Shown here one piece after another: positions 34,468 to 43,087 of a stretch of 64,000 nt of DNA (position 1 is its first letter; every line of letters starts with the position of its first letter). The DNA lies in the NCBI RefSeq assembly GCF_042683745.1, contig NZ_JBHUJX010000022.1, positions 105,282-169,281 on the forward strand. The letters run 5' to 3'. The stretch is from Pseudoneobacillus sp042683745 (lineage in GTDB: Bacteria; Bacillota; Bacilli; Bacillales; Cytobacillaceae). Below the pieces are notes generated by a model. That model saw only the letters and a program-made list of their open reading frames with translations, was not told the DNA's origin and did not search any database. A program made the position numbers and the translations under genes.

Positions 34468-34506
34468 CAAAAAAAGCAGCAATCTCAACTAGGTAGCTGC
34501 CTTTTC
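34468..34506. terminator. Terminator between peptidase E and SCP2-like genes
   Basis: AAAAAAGCAGC and GCTGCCTTTT flank a 13-base loop; usable in both directions. Confidence 0.6.
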
Positions 34507-34511
34507 TACTA

Positions 34512-34838
34512 TTACTGATACTTTTTCACAATTTCCTGAAGTTTTAATGCAAGTCCAATTTTTCCTTCCACTTTCAAACCACCTGTCATAAAGGCCATTG
34601 TTGTGTTCAAATCATCCTTTAATAGTTTAGAAAAATTAGTTTCTGGTAGTATGAGAGTGACCTCTGGTTCATGAGGAGCTCCTTCTTCCACTTGAACTTT
34701 TCCATCCTTCAATACAATCTGAAGCGAACCGCTCTCCTTCAAGTCTATTTGAAAGACTCGATCCTTTTCATTTTGAATATGCTCTGGATTCGCATTCATT
34801 TTATCGACTAATTGCTGAAGTTCTGATTTAACGGTCAT
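34512..34838 (-). CDS. SCP2 sterol-binding domain protein
   Basis: The 108-residue protein is a stand-alone SCP2 domain (VFQIDLKESGSLQIVLKDGK, VTLILPETNFSKLLKDDLNT and TMAFMTGGLKVEGKIGLALK). SCP2 domains bind hydrophobic ligands such as fatty acyl groups. The in vivo role in Bacillus is unknown. GGGGGAC lies upstream of ATG 34838. Single-gene unit. Confidence 0.9.
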   Translation of the reverse strand: MTVKSELQQLVDKMNANPEHIQNEKDRVFQIDLKESGSLQIVLKDGKVQVEEGAPHEPEVTLILPETNFSKLLKDDLNTTMAFMTGGLKVEGKIGLALKLQEIVKKYQ

Positions 34839-35032
34839 TTATTAAGTCCCCCAGTAGAATAAAAGTACTATTATACTACTTCCACTTAAATAGAAGAAAT
34901 CCTGCAAATATCCTGAATTGTGATTCATTTTTTTGTGTAATGGTTTTCAGATATTTTCGAAAAATATCAAAGCCATATACTGAATATGGTAATATAAACA
35001 TATAATTACAAAGTTATAGGGGGCTGAAAGGA

Positions 35033-35140
35033 ATGTTAAATGAAATAGTATGGGGATCGCCAGGTAGTTTATTATGTTTAGGTGTTTTCTTTGCGGGATT
35101 AGGAGTATTTATTAGGTTATCAAGATTCACAGGTAAATAG
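35033..35140 (+). CDS. Small hydrophobic protein, 35 residues
   Basis: The reading frame encodes MLNEIVWGSPGSLLCLGVFF and ends FIRLSRFTGK, one predicted membrane helix with a basic C-terminus. It has a ribosome binding site region (GGGGGCTGAAAGGA) directly before the ATG and a strong dedicated terminator starting 17 bases after the stop. Conservation cannot be tested here, but the layout is that of a real small membrane-protein gene. No function is assigned. Confidence 0.6.
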   Translation: MLNEIVWGSPGSLLCLGVFFAGLGVFIRLSRFTGK

Positions 35141-35156
35141 ACTAAGAACTCTAGTA

Positions 35157-35202
35157 AAAAAAGGGATCAGCCCTCTAACAAAACAGGGACTGATCCTTTT
35201 TA
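35157..35202 (+). terminator. Strong terminator of the small ORF
   Basis: AAAAAAGGGATCAG and CTGATCCTTTTT pair with further AGGG/CCCT pairing near the loop, ending in a T-run. Confidence 0.9.
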
Positions 35203-35273
35203 TTGGTTAATGTGTCATTATTAATGTTAAAGCACTTTATCCTTACCATAGAGCTGTCTAAGATTTATGTTAT

Positions 35274-36110
35274 TTATCGTAATACAAAATCCCCTGATGT
35301 AATATCAACGATCAATTTGTATTCACCAGTGCCAATTTTTCCTCTGATTTCGTCTTCAGTTTTTTCTTCATAAGAAACTCCGTCTAATGAGACTTTACCA
35401 TCTCCAGAAGTTGCATTAAAATCAATTGCTAAAGATTCAGGTTGTTTATCAAATTCTACCGTTACATCCCCACTAGTAGCTTTCGTTTCAATATTTCCGA
35501 ACACTTCTTTATTATGAATGTTGATATCACCAGAAGTAGATACGATTGAAATATCCCCTTTGACGTTTTTGAGATCAATGTCCCCGGATGTAGCATTAAT
35601 ATTGGATTGTACACCATCTATGTCTTTGGCACTTATATCACCAGAGCTTGTTTCTAAAGAATATTCTTTCGCCTTTAATTCCTTCAAATCAATATCACCT
35701 GATGATATATCGACATTAATAGAATCATAAAGCTTTTCTGGTAGGTAAATATCGATATTTGTATCTATAATTAGGACTCCAATATTAAATTTAATTTGAT
35801 CTTCACCATCTAAACTTATTTTTAGAGTGTCACCTTTCTCTTTTACATCTAAATTCAACTTTTTCTTTAGTTTTTTACTAATTTTTCCGTTTAGTTCAAC
35901 TGTAATCTCTTTATCTGAAGTGGAATGGACAGTCACATCTGTTGATGAAAGTTCCACCTCGATATCGGAAATATTCTTATTATTAACCACAACTTGATCA
36001 CCTACATTATAGGTATCTAATGAAAAGCCACCTGATGCACTCACTGAGATGAGTGTTCCAGCTACTCCAACAGAAAATAAAAATAACATACTATAAACTA
36101 TTTTCTTCAT
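35274..36110 (-). CDS. DUF4097 (adhesin-like beta-repeat) protein
   Basis: The 278-residue exported protein begins with a signal/anchor (YSMLFLFSVGVAGTLISVSA) and continues as DUF4097 repeats of the TSGDI type (SSGDIDLKELK, TSGDISAKDID, TSGDIDLKNVK, TSGDINIHNKE, TSGDVTVEFDK), which fold as a right-handed beta solenoid. It is the last gene of a PadR-HAAS-DUF4097 operon and overlaps the HAAS gene by four bases. Such sets are thought to link a PadR switch to envelope functions; the precise role is unknown. Confidence 0.88.
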   Translation of the reverse strand: MKKIVYSMLFLFSVGVAGTLISVSASGGFSLDTYNVGDQVVVNNKNISDIEVELSSTDVTVHSTSDKEITVELNGKISKKLKKKLNLDVKEKGDTLKISLDGEDQIKFNIGVLIIDTNIDIYLPEKLYDSINVDISSGDIDLKELKAKEYSLETSSGDISAKDIDGVQSNINATSGDIDLKNVKGDISIVSTSGDINIHNKEVFGNIETKATSGDVTVEFDKQPESLAIDFNATSGDGKVSLDGVSYEEKTEDEIRGKIGTGEYKLIVDITSGDFVLR

Positions 36111-36667
36111 GCCGCTTTATCTCCTTTTACCATTTTGACATTGAATTTTATATAACGAAGTACTACTTTATAGAAAAACTTTCCTACATGAATCATTCCA
36201 ATACTCATGAGCACCCCTAAACTAAATGAAGTTAGGGAAACAAAGAAGTTTACTGAAAAGGATTCGTAGCTATATCCTAAGAAATAGGAACCTAGGATTG
36301 CGATTGGGAAAACGGTTAATCCAAAAGCAGCGGCACAAAGTCCAACATATGCACCAAAAAGTCCAGCAACAGGTCCAAGAATAAAAACTAAGTTAAAAAA
36401 ACTAAGACTGATTGTCGCCACTATCGCACGGAACATATTAGTTGGTGTTTGATCTTGCTCCGCCTTGCCGATTCGGTAATCCGCTAGTAAGTCTCGTGCA
36501 ATCATATATGGATCTCCAAGCTCTGCGATGAGCTCAGCCTCACTTTTGCCATTTGCCAGGCCAATTTCAAAATGTTCTTCGTAATCATAAAGCATTTCTT
36601 TTCGATCATGTTCAGGTACTTTTCCTAATAAATACTCTAATTTTGCTAAAAATGCATTAGATGCCAT
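36107..36667 (-). CDS. HAAS/DUF1700-type membrane protein
   Basis: The 186-residue protein starts with the HAAS domain (FLAKLEYLLGKVPEHDRKEM, then LYDYEEHFEIGLANGKSEAE, LIAELGDPYMIARDLLADYR), which commonly pairs with PadR regulators. Four hydrophobic segments follow (IVATISLSFFNLVFILGPVA and others). It overlaps both neighbours, the PadR gene by 11 bp and the DUF4097 gene by 4 bp, so all three are translated together. Confidence 0.9.
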   Translation of the reverse strand: MASNAFLAKLEYLLGKVPEHDRKEMLYDYEEHFEIGLANGKSEAELIAELGDPYMIARDLLADYRIGKAEQDQTPTNMFRAIVATISLSFFNLVFILGPVAGLFGAYVGLCAAAFGLTVFPIAILGSYFLGYSYESFSVNFFVSLTSFSLGVLMSIGMIHVGKFFYKVVLRYIKFNVKMVKGDKAA

Positions 36668-36983
36668 GATTCATTCCCTCCTCGATAAATTGATTCACCG
36701 CAAACGAAAACTGCTGCCACTCGTCAACTAAAATATTCATGTATTCTTTTCCTTTACCTGTTAACGAATAATATTTTCTGGGAGGTCCTTCTGTCGATTC
36801 TGCTAAATAAGTTGTTAAAAAGTCTTCTTTCGTTAATCTTCTTAGCAAAGGATAAAGGGTCCCTTCTGCCACTTCAATCTTATTGGATATATTTTGAGCT
36901 AATTCATACCCATATTGATCTTTTTTCGAAATGAGTATGAGCACACATAATTCCAAGACACCTTTTTTAAATTGAACATTCAA
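36657..36983 (-). CDS. PadR-family transcriptional regulator
   Basis: The 108-residue winged-helix protein has the PadR core: FKKGVLELCVLILISKKDQY, GYELAQNISNKIEVAEGTLY and PLLRRLTKEDFLTTYLAEST. It leads the operon and likely represses it. ATG 36983 has AAGGAGGAT upstream. A good promoter with a dyad in the spacer lies at 37081-37109. Confidence 0.93.
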   Translation of the reverse strand: MNVQFKKGVLELCVLILISKKDQYGYELAQNISNKIEVAEGTLYPLLRRLTKEDFLTTYLAESTEGPPRKYYSLTGKGKEYMNILVDEWQQFSFAVNQFIEEGMNHGI

Positions 36984-37080
36984 GGAATAATCCTCCTTCT
37001 GCTTAGATAGCTACAACACTCACTACTGAGCGATGTATAATAGCTGGTGAAAAAAAATAACATTTGCTTCCACATTTAAT

Positions 37081-37109
37081 ATGATAATACACAGTACTGA
37101 ATAATGCAA
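37081..37109 (-). promoter_or_regulatory. Sigma-A promoter of PadR operon with internal dyad
   Basis: On the minus strand TTGCAT and TATCAT are separated by exactly 17 bp. The spacer contains the 8-bp palindrome CAGTACTG (37092-37099), a candidate PadR binding site. Confidence 0.65.
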
Positions 37110-37272
37110 GGTACTAAATATAATTTTTTTTAGGATAAAAGTAATAGTCAATTATCACTATATTCAGAAAAGTGGAAAAACCCAATGCTAACCTTTGAAT
37201 TAGTACATATAATAGCAAGAGGTTGTATTGTTCTCTAATGGGAAAAAAGTTACATATTGAGGGGATGTGTGG

Positions 37273-37953
37273 ATGAATATGTCAATTTCTGAGATTAAAG
37301 GAAAGGCTTTAAAATCCCTACGAGGGAAGTGGGGGTTAGCTGTAGGGCTAACGCTTCTAATATTCATAATTAATTCGATTTTCCCATTAATAATCGAAGC
37401 AATCATTAGTGGAGGATTTACAAACTGGGTAAATCAGGAAGGGACTTCCGTGGGTGGGTCGTTTTTTAGCATGATCCTTTCCATTGCTTTAATCCCATTT
37501 ACCATTGCTGTTTCTTGGTTTTTTCTGGGTGTCGCCAGGTTTGAAGAGGTGCAGATCACGGATGTCTTTATGATCTACAAAGATGGAAAAAGAGCATTGA
37601 AACTAATAGGCACGTCTATTCTTGTAGGGATTTTTACCTTTTTATGGTCCTTATTATTGATTATTCCTGGTATCATTAAAAGTCTCTCGTATTCTCAAAC
37701 CTTCTTATTATTGAAGGACCACCCTGAATTGACTGCTCTTGATGCGATTTCGGAAAGTAGAAGACGAATGAATGGTTACAAATGGAAATACTTTCTCTTA
37801 AACTTAAGCTTTATAGGCTGGGGAATTCTATGTATTTTTACTTTGGGAATCGGGTTATTATGGCTTTCTCCTTATGTCTCAACGTCTGTTGCTACTTTTT
37901 ATAATGAATTAATCAAGCCACAGGGGAACGTTACTAAGATTATAGAGGAATAA
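37273..37953 (+). CDS. DUF975 family integral membrane protein
   Basis: The 226-residue protein begins ISEIKGKALKSLRGKWGLAV, the DUF975 start. It has several membrane segments and the family motif FLWSLLLIIPGIIKSLSYSQ, with ALDAISESRRRMNGYKWKYF following. Function is unknown. ATG 37273 lies eight bases after GAGGGG; the upstream GTG is less likely. A hairpin terminator follows at 37959-37988. Confidence 0.9.
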   Translation: MNMSISEIKGKALKSLRGKWGLAVGLTLLIFIINSIFPLIIEAIISGGFTNWVNQEGTSVGGSFFSMILSIALIPFTIAVSWFFLGVARFEEVQITDVFMIYKDGKRALKLIGTSILVGIFTFLWSLLLIIPGIIKSLSYSQTFLLLKDHPELTALDAISESRRRMNGYKWKYFLLNLSFIGWGILCIFTLGIGLLWLSPYVSTSVATFYNELIKPQGNVTKIIEE

Positions 37954-37958
37954 AAAAT

Positions 37959-37988
37959 GAGCCTCCACTTTAGTGGGGGCTCTATTTA
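37959..37988 (+). terminator. Terminator after DUF975 gene
   Basis: GAGCCTCCACT and AGTGGGGGCTC pair around a TT loop and are followed by TATTT. Confidence 0.7.
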
Positions 37989-38009
37989 AAAGATAAGTAT
38001 AACATTTAC

Positions 38010-38155
38010 GGACTTCGAAAATTGTCCAGCGCAAGCGTCCTTGCCCCTCGAGGTCAAAAGCCACTCCATGAATGAAGGCAAAGAGCGCCTTCTTTCATGG
38101 ATCGACTTTTGCTTGTCGGGCAGAACGAGCTGCTTCCGCTTTTCTTGTTAAGCTC
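38010..38155 (+). repeat. Dispersed Bacillaceae intergenic repeat, copy 3
   Basis: It starts GACTTCGAAAATTGTCCAGC, followed by CGCAAGCGTCC and CCCCTCGAGGTC. A hairpin comes next (CCATGAATGAAGGC against GCCTTCTTTCATGG), then TTGCTTGTCGGGC and CTTCCGCTTTTCTT. It lies between convergent genes and touches the pepT stop codon, so the pepT 3' end sits within repeat-like sequence. Confidence 0.8.
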
Positions 38156-39380
38156 TTTGTTCAAACAACTGGACAACTTCTATAATCACTTTGGTAGCTT
38201 TCACCATATTGTCCACAGAGATAAATTCATATTTACCATGATAGTTTTCGCCACCTGTGAAAATGTTAGGAGTCGGAAGTCCCATATAGGAAAGCTGTGA
38301 ACCGTCTGTACCGCCGCGAATTGGCTTGAAAATCGGTTCGATGTCTAACTTTTCCATTGCTAGCTGAACGATGTCGACAATTTCTTTTACTGGCTCAATT
38401 TTTTCACGCATGTTATAGTATTGGTCCTTTATTTCTAATAAAATATTGCCTTCACCGTACTTGCTTCGGAGTTCCTTCGCAATGGTTTCGAATTTATTTT
38501 TCCGAGCTTGGAAGTTATCTTTGTCAAAGTCGCGGATGATGTAAGAAAGTGTTGTTTTTTCTACATCACCTTGAAATGAATTTAAATGGTAAAAACCTTC
38601 GTAACCTTCAGTAGATTCTGGTGCTTCTTCCACAGGTAGATGACTATTAAATTCCATGGCAATTTTCGTGGAATTAACCATTTTCCCTTTTGCCGTTCCA
38701 GGATGAATATTTGTTCCTTTAATTGTAATCTTGGCAGCAGCTGCATTGAAGCTCTCGTACTCTAATTCTCCTAGTGGCCCACCATCCATCGTATAAGCGT
38801 ATTTCGCCCCGAAAGAAGCGACATCGAATTTATGAGGTCCTCTTCCAATTTCTTCATCAGGAGTAAAGGCGACTCTAATTTTTCCATGCTTAATTTCAGG
38901 ATGTTGAATAAGATAATCCATGGCTGTCATGATTTCCGCAATGCCTGCTTTATTATCTGCACCAAGAAGGGTCGTACCATCCGTAGTAATTAGAGTGTGG
39001 TCATGATAATTGGACATTTGTGGGAAATCCTTTGTTGAAAGAACGATATGTAGATCTTTATTTAAAACAATATCCTCGCCATCGTAGTTCTCAACGATTT
39101 GTGGCTTTACATTTTTGCCGGTAAAATCAGTTGCTGTATCCACATGTGCCAAAAATCCGATGGTTGGCACATCTTTTTCTGTATTGGATGGAAGGGTTGC
39201 CATCACATAACCATTTTCATCCATTGTCACATCAACCATACCAATCGCTTTCAACTCATCTACGAGCATTTGTGCAAGAGTGAGTTGTCCAGGTGTGGAA
39301 GGACAAGTTTCACTATCATCATTAGACTGTGTATCGACAACAACGTAGGAAGTTAATCTCCTAATTAGATCTTGTTTCAA
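38148..39380 (-). CDS. pepT: Peptidase T (tripeptidase)
   Basis: This M20-family zinc aminopeptidase releases the N-terminal residue from tripeptides. Motifs: GFLAHVDTATDF (zinc-binding His-x-Asp), TLLGADNKAGIAEIM (bridging Asp), FTPDEEIGRGPHKFD (catalytic and zinc-binding Glu pair), TMDGGPLGELEYESFNAA, and FTGGENYHGKYEFIS near the C-terminus (zinc His). The 410 residues match PepT. ATG 39380 is followed directly by KQDLIRRLTSYVVVDTQS. Cytosolic and housekeeping. Confidence 0.96.
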   Translation of the reverse strand: MKQDLIRRLTSYVVVDTQSNDDSETCPSTPGQLTLAQMLVDELKAIGMVDVTMDENGYVMATLPSNTEKDVPTIGFLAHVDTATDFTGKNVKPQIVENYDGEDIVLNKDLHIVLSTKDFPQMSNYHDHTLITTDGTTLLGADNKAGIAEIMTAMDYLIQHPEIKHGKIRVAFTPDEEIGRGPHKFDVASFGAKYAYTMDGGPLGELEYESFNAAAAKITIKGTNIHPGTAKGKMVNSTKIAMEFNSHLPVEEAPESTEGYEGFYHLNSFQGDVEKTTLSYIIRDFDKDNFQARKNKFETIAKELRSKYGEGNILLEIKDQYYNMREKIEPVKEIVDIVQLAMEKLDIEPIFKPIRGGTDGSQLSYMGLPTPNIFTGGENYHGKYEFISVDNMVKATKVIIEVVQLFEQRA

Positions 39381-39476
39381 TTTGCATTCATCTCCTATTC
39401 ATAATCTTTATTTAAGTTTATCATAAGTGTAATGAGTTATTAATTTTAACTATCGAAACTTAAGGAGCTGATTGTA

Positions 39477-39806
39477 GTGAATGTAAATAAAATATCACCA
39501 AAAGAACTGTATGAAAAGATGAAGAAGGATAATCCTGTTTTTCTACTTGATGTGAGAGCCTCGGAAAAATTCGATGCCGACCATATTGAAGGAACAACAC
39601 GAAATATCCCGAAAAATATCATTTTTGAAATGGATGAAAAAAGTGCCCAAGCTGTTGAATTGCCAAAAGATGAAGAAATTGTTGTCACATGTACTACTGG
39701 AAATTCTGCGGCTAAATGTGCTGCCATTTTAGCAGAAAAGGACTATAATGTTTTAGTGTTAGAGGGTGGAGTAACCGCTTGGAAGGAATACGTAAAATCC
39801 CTTTAA
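39477..39806 (+). CDS. Rhodanese-domain protein
   Basis: The 109-residue single-domain sulfurtransferase-like protein has the entry motif FLLDVRASEKFDADHIEGTT. Its active-site loop is VVTCTTGNSAAKCA, with the nucleophilic cysteine in CTTGNSA, and its C-terminus is VLEGGVTAWKEY. Single-domain rhodaneses carry persulfide sulfur. GTG start at 39477. It is followed 30 bp later by a BASS-family transporter gene on the same strand. Confidence 0.92.
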   Translation: MNVNKISPKELYEKMKKDNPVFLLDVRASEKFDADHIEGTTRNIPKNIIFEMDEKSAQAVELPKDEEIVVTCTTGNSAAKCAAILAEKDYNVLVLEGGVTAWKEYVKSL

Positions 39807-39836
39807 AATTATATACTGATTGGAAGTTATGATTTC

Positions 39837-40802
39837 ATGCTGCACAGAATAAACAAACAAATTGAAAAAATTATGCCACTGGTCACCCCGGCAAGTGTCG
39901 TTCTAGGGGTGTTACTCTCGGCTTATATTAAGGATTTCTCCTATTTAATTCCATGGATCTTTGCATTTATGACTTTTTCAGGAAGTTTAGGCTCTAACTT
40001 TCGTTCCTTGAAGGATGCGGTTTTACATCCATTACCGATTCTAATTGCATTAGGCTTGTTGCACATCATCATGCCAATTTGGGCTTGGGGAATCGGACAT
40101 ATTGTTTTTAATGAAGATATTTTTACGATCACGGGAATTATACTCGGAATGGCTATTCCAACTGGAATTACTAGTCTTATTTGGGTTTCTATTTACAAAG
40201 GGAATATTCCTTTTACTCTATCACTCATTCTAATCGACACTTTACTTTCGCCTATTATCGTACCTTTTACGATCTCACTCATGGTTGGGCAAAAAATTGA
40301 GATGGATGTACCTAGCATTATGACTGGTTTGTTAGGAATGATCGTTCTCCCTTCCTTAGCTGGTATGACGATCAATCAATGGACAAAGGGCAAAGTGAAA
40401 GAGATTTGGAGTCCGAGACTAGCGCCAATTTCTAAAATTGGTCTTGCAGTTGTCGTTATGTTAAATGGTGCCGTTGTGGCACCTCATTTACGAGTGATTA
40501 GCGTAAAACTCATTGTCATCGCGATTGTTGTATTCGTCATTGCTATGTCTGGATATTTTCTTGCTTTTGTTTTAGGAAGAGTGTTTAAACAAGATCAAGG
40601 AACAGTGATTGCATTGATATTTACAGGCGGAATGAGAAACATCAGTGCAGGAGCGGTTTTAGCCGTTTCTTACTTTCCACCTGCAGTTTCGGTTCCAGTT
40701 GTTGTGGGGATGCTATTTCAACAAATACTCGCATCACTTAGTGGATATTTATCGGATCGGTACTATCATCAAAGAGTCTCAAAACAACAACTCAATATGT
40801 AA
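39837..40802 (+). CDS. Bile acid:sodium symporter (BASS) family transporter
   Basis: The 321-residue membrane protein shows the BASS/SBF fold with ten hydrophobic segments: IMPLVTPASVVLGVLLSAYI near the start, FMTFSGSLGSNFRSLKDAVL, and the sodium-site segment ALIFTGGMRNISAGAVLAVS. Plant and bacterial members carry pyruvate, 2-keto acids or pantothenate-like anions. The substrate is not predictable here. It may form a unit with the preceding rhodanese gene, as no terminator separates them. Confidence 0.9.
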   Translation: MLHRINKQIEKIMPLVTPASVVLGVLLSAYIKDFSYLIPWIFAFMTFSGSLGSNFRSLKDAVLHPLPILIALGLLHIIMPIWAWGIGHIVFNEDIFTITGIILGMAIPTGITSLIWVSIYKGNIPFTLSLILIDTLLSPIIVPFTISLMVGQKIEMDVPSIMTGLLGMIVLPSLAGMTINQWTKGKVKEIWSPRLAPISKIGLAVVVMLNGAVVAPHLRVISVKLIVIAIVVFVIAMSGYFLAFVLGRVFKQDQGTVIALIFTGGMRNISAGAVLAVSYFPPAVSVPVVVGMLFQQILASLSGYLSDRYYHQRVSKQQLNM

Positions 40803-40821
40803 AATATGTATGATACTTGGG

Positions 40822-40858
40822 AGGAGTGTTTTTATAGCACTTCTTTTTCTTTTAAATT
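40822..40858 (+). terminator. Weak terminator after BASS transporter gene
   Basis: AGGAGTG and CACTTCT pair around a short loop and run into TTTTTCTTTT. Confidence 0.55.
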
Positions 40859-40908
40859 AAGAAACCTTTTCAAATTTTTTCCGTATAAAAAAGCGGAGGG
40901 GAATGCAG

Positions 40909-41622
40909 ATGTCACTAATCTCAATAAATATTAAACAAGCAGGCTATGAAAAAGATGAAGCAATGATTCAGGATATACAGTTTTCAGTAGAAAAAGGTGA
41001 ACTCATCGGTTTAATTGGGGCAAATGGTGCGGGGAAGAGTACAACGATAAAAAGTATTCTCGGATTAATTCCTTTTATAGAGGGGGAAATTATAAAGAAG
41101 GAGGAGACCATTACCTCTTATCTTCCTGAGAGACCAGTATTTTATGATGACTTAACCTTACAAGAACATATCGATTTTATTGCAGCTGTTGAGCAAATTA
41201 CAGATGAAGAAGTAACTGACCGTGTCATGCCATTATTAAAAAAATTTAAAATGGCCGAACATATTCATGAATTGCCTGCCACCTATTCAAAAGGAATGCA
41301 GCAAAAAGCAATGATTATATTAGCCTTGATGACTCAACCTGAGATACTTATTATCGACGAGCCGTTTATTGGGCTAGATCCAATCGCCACAAAAACTTTA
41401 TTAGAAATCATTCAAAAGGAAAGAGATCGTGGCGTTGGTATATTAATGTGTACCCATGTATTGGACACAGCTGAAAAAATTTGTGATCGTTTTGTGTTAA
41501 TAAATGCAGGTCACTTAATTGCAAATGGGAAGCTAGAAGAATTCCGTACAAGCTGTAAAATGCCAGAAGCTTCTCTTTTCGATTGCTATCATCATTTAAT
41601 AGATGGTGATAGTGATGAATAG
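40909..41622 (+). CDS. ABC transporter ATP-binding protein (EcsA-like)
   Basis: The 237-residue ATPase has Walker A GLIGANGAGKSTTIKS, the Q-loop region ITSYLPERPVFYDDLTL, a signature reduced to TYSKGMQQKAM, and Walker B EILIIDEPFIGLDPIA with the H-loop CTHVLD. It resembles EcsA and is coupled to the EcsB-like permease gene by an 8-bp overlap. I start at ATG 40909, seven bases after GGAGGGG. It probably drives export of a small lipid or peptide; this locus looks like a paralogue of the ecs operon. Confidence 0.88.
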   Translation: MSLISINIKQAGYEKDEAMIQDIQFSVEKGELIGLIGANGAGKSTTIKSILGLIPFIEGEIIKKEETITSYLPERPVFYDDLTLQEHIDFIAAVEQITDEEVTDRVMPLLKKFKMAEHIHELPATYSKGMQQKAMIILALMTQPEILIIDEPFIGLDPIATKTLLEIIQKERDRGVGILMCTHVLDTAEKICDRFVLINAGHLIANGKLEEFRTSCKMPEASLFDCYHHLIDGDSDE

Positions 41623-42766
41623 TTTTCTAGTATTTATTGACCGAGTGAAACGAGATTATTTATATCAATATCGTATCATTAAAATCGTTTTAGACTGGAC
41701 AATTATGTTATATTTAGTAGTTCCAAGTTCAATTATTGCTATTTTTATTTATCGTTCTTGGTGGTTGGAACTTCCAACATGGAGTGAATACTTGTCTATT
41801 TACATACTTATTTCCATTGCTTTTTTAGTCAGTTGGGCTGGGAGTTTTCGTACTTTTGTTAAAGAAGCAGATGGGATCTATTTTTTAAAACATATAAAGA
41901 AATTTTTGAATATGAAGAAATGGGCATTTGCCTTTTCGTTAGGGAAAGCGGCTTTTCAAATTATTTTGTTTGTCATCGTTGCTCTGCCCTTTTTATTTCA
42001 TCGTTTTTCATACGATACTTTAGAAATCGTAGGATTTTCGTTATTTTACATCGGCCTAACTTTTTTGATTATTTGTATCAAAACGGTATTCATTTCTAGA
42101 TTTACGGGTTGGATAGAAAAATTTATCTTGTGGTTGATTGTGATTACCTTATTTTTATGTAATATGTTCTTTTTCTCACCCCTAGTATTTCAGCCAGTAT
42201 ATTCATTCGCTTTAGCCATTCTATTTATAGGTATATCACTGGCACTTACGCTCCCAAAGGTGTCTACAACGAGAAATTTCCAAGAAGAAGTAAGAAAAGA
42301 AAATGAAGAACGATTACGTTACTTGAATATTATATTCAGAGCATCTCCAGAAATTGAAAAGACAAAAACATCAAATAGGAAAAAGCCATTACTATTTCGT
42401 CAGTCTAAGAGAGTCTTCAAGAAACGCACAGCACAGAACGGTTTTATCGAGCTATTTTTAAAAATGATTGGCAGGAATTTCGCGTATTTAAAGGGGTACT
42501 TTCAAATGATCGGGACAACTGGCGTGGCCATAGTCGTATTACCCCCTGTTCTTTTTAAGATCATTATCTTAATTGGATTCTCTCTTTTTATTTTGTATTG
42601 GATAAGCAATTTATGGGATAAACTCATTTTAGCGCATCCTAATAGTAAACAGTATGTGAGCCATGAATCATATTATCAGGCTAGATTAAAAGCGAATCTA
42701 TTTTTTTCGATTCCAGCGATTTGTTGTGTCTCGATTATTTTTCTCGTAACCATGTTAATCAAATAA
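41615..42766 (+). CDS. ABC transporter permease (EcsB-like)
   Basis: The protein (383 residues from ATG 41615) has the EcsB pattern: a cytoplasmic start FIDRVKRDYLYQYRIIKIVL, paired membrane helices (LYLVVPSSIIAIFIYRSWWL, IYILISIAFLVSWAGSFRTF), a cytoplasmic loop with KEADGIYFLKHIKKFL, a charged central region (EEVRKENEERLRYLN) and C-terminal helices. It overlaps the ATPase gene. It is the membrane partner of the preceding protein. Confidence 0.85.
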   Translation: MNSFLVFIDRVKRDYLYQYRIIKIVLDWTIMLYLVVPSSIIAIFIYRSWWLELPTWSEYLSIYILISIAFLVSWAGSFRTFVKEADGIYFLKHIKKFLNMKKWAFAFSLGKAAFQIILFVIVALPFLFHRFSYDTLEIVGFSLFYIGLTFLIICIKTVFISRFTGWIEKFILWLIVITLFLCNMFFFSPLVFQPVYSFALAILFIGISLALTLPKVSTTRNFQEEVRKENEERLRYLNIIFRASPEIEKTKTSNRKKPLLFRQSKRVFKKRTAQNGFIELFLKMIGRNFAYLKGYFQMIGTTGVAIVVLPPVLFKIIILIGFSLFILYWISNLWDKLILAHPNSKQYVSHESYYQARLKANLFFSIPAICCVSIIFLVTMLIK

Positions 42767-42852
42767 TCCCGATAATGGAAAAGATCCACGTAAAGTTGGT
42801 CAACTTTACAAACAGAGTTGGCATATTCTTTTTAAAAAAATCAAATTTGTTG

Positions 42853-42880
42853 TTGACAATTTTTAAATAGGTATTATAGA
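42853..42880 (+). promoter_or_regulatory. Promoter of the S-box transcript
   Basis: A perfect TTGACA at 42853-42858 and TATAGA at 42875-42880 with a 16-bp spacer lie about 20 bp upstream of the first SAM riboswitch. Confidence 0.65.
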
Positions 42881-42899
42881 ATCAACAGTATCATAATTA

Positions 42900-43066
42900 A
42901 ATCTTATCCAGAGAGGTGGAGGGAACTGGCCCTTTGAAGCCTCGGCAGCAGACTCCTTTTGAGAACTGTGCCAATTCCAACAAGCGTAAAGCTTGGTAGA
43001 TAAGTTAAGAGATGTCATCTTCCGTCCCTTCTTATGTTATCAAGTTAACATAGGAGGGATTTTTAA
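42900..43066 (+). ncRNA. SAM-I riboswitch (S-box) 1 with terminator
   Basis: The aptamer spans about 42902-43005. P1 pairs CTTATC (42903) with GATAAG (42999). The conserved core AGAGGTGGAGGGAACTGGCC, the CCTCGGCAGC segment and GTGCCAATTCC are present. A terminator at 43025-43065 (TCCCTTCTTATGTTA against TAACATAGGAGGGA plus T-run) follows. ATAAG of P1 can pair instead with CTTAT of the terminator as antiterminator. High SAM would stop transcription here. Confidence 0.95.
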
Positions 43067-43087
43067 TTTATATAAAAAAATAAAATT

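Noticed and set aside
42780..42850. Further riboswitch between the Ecs-like operon and the first S-box
   Set aside because: Only A/T-rich sequence with a short TAAAGTTGGTCAACTTTA dyad near 42792 is present, which is more likely a terminator or operator than an aptamer.
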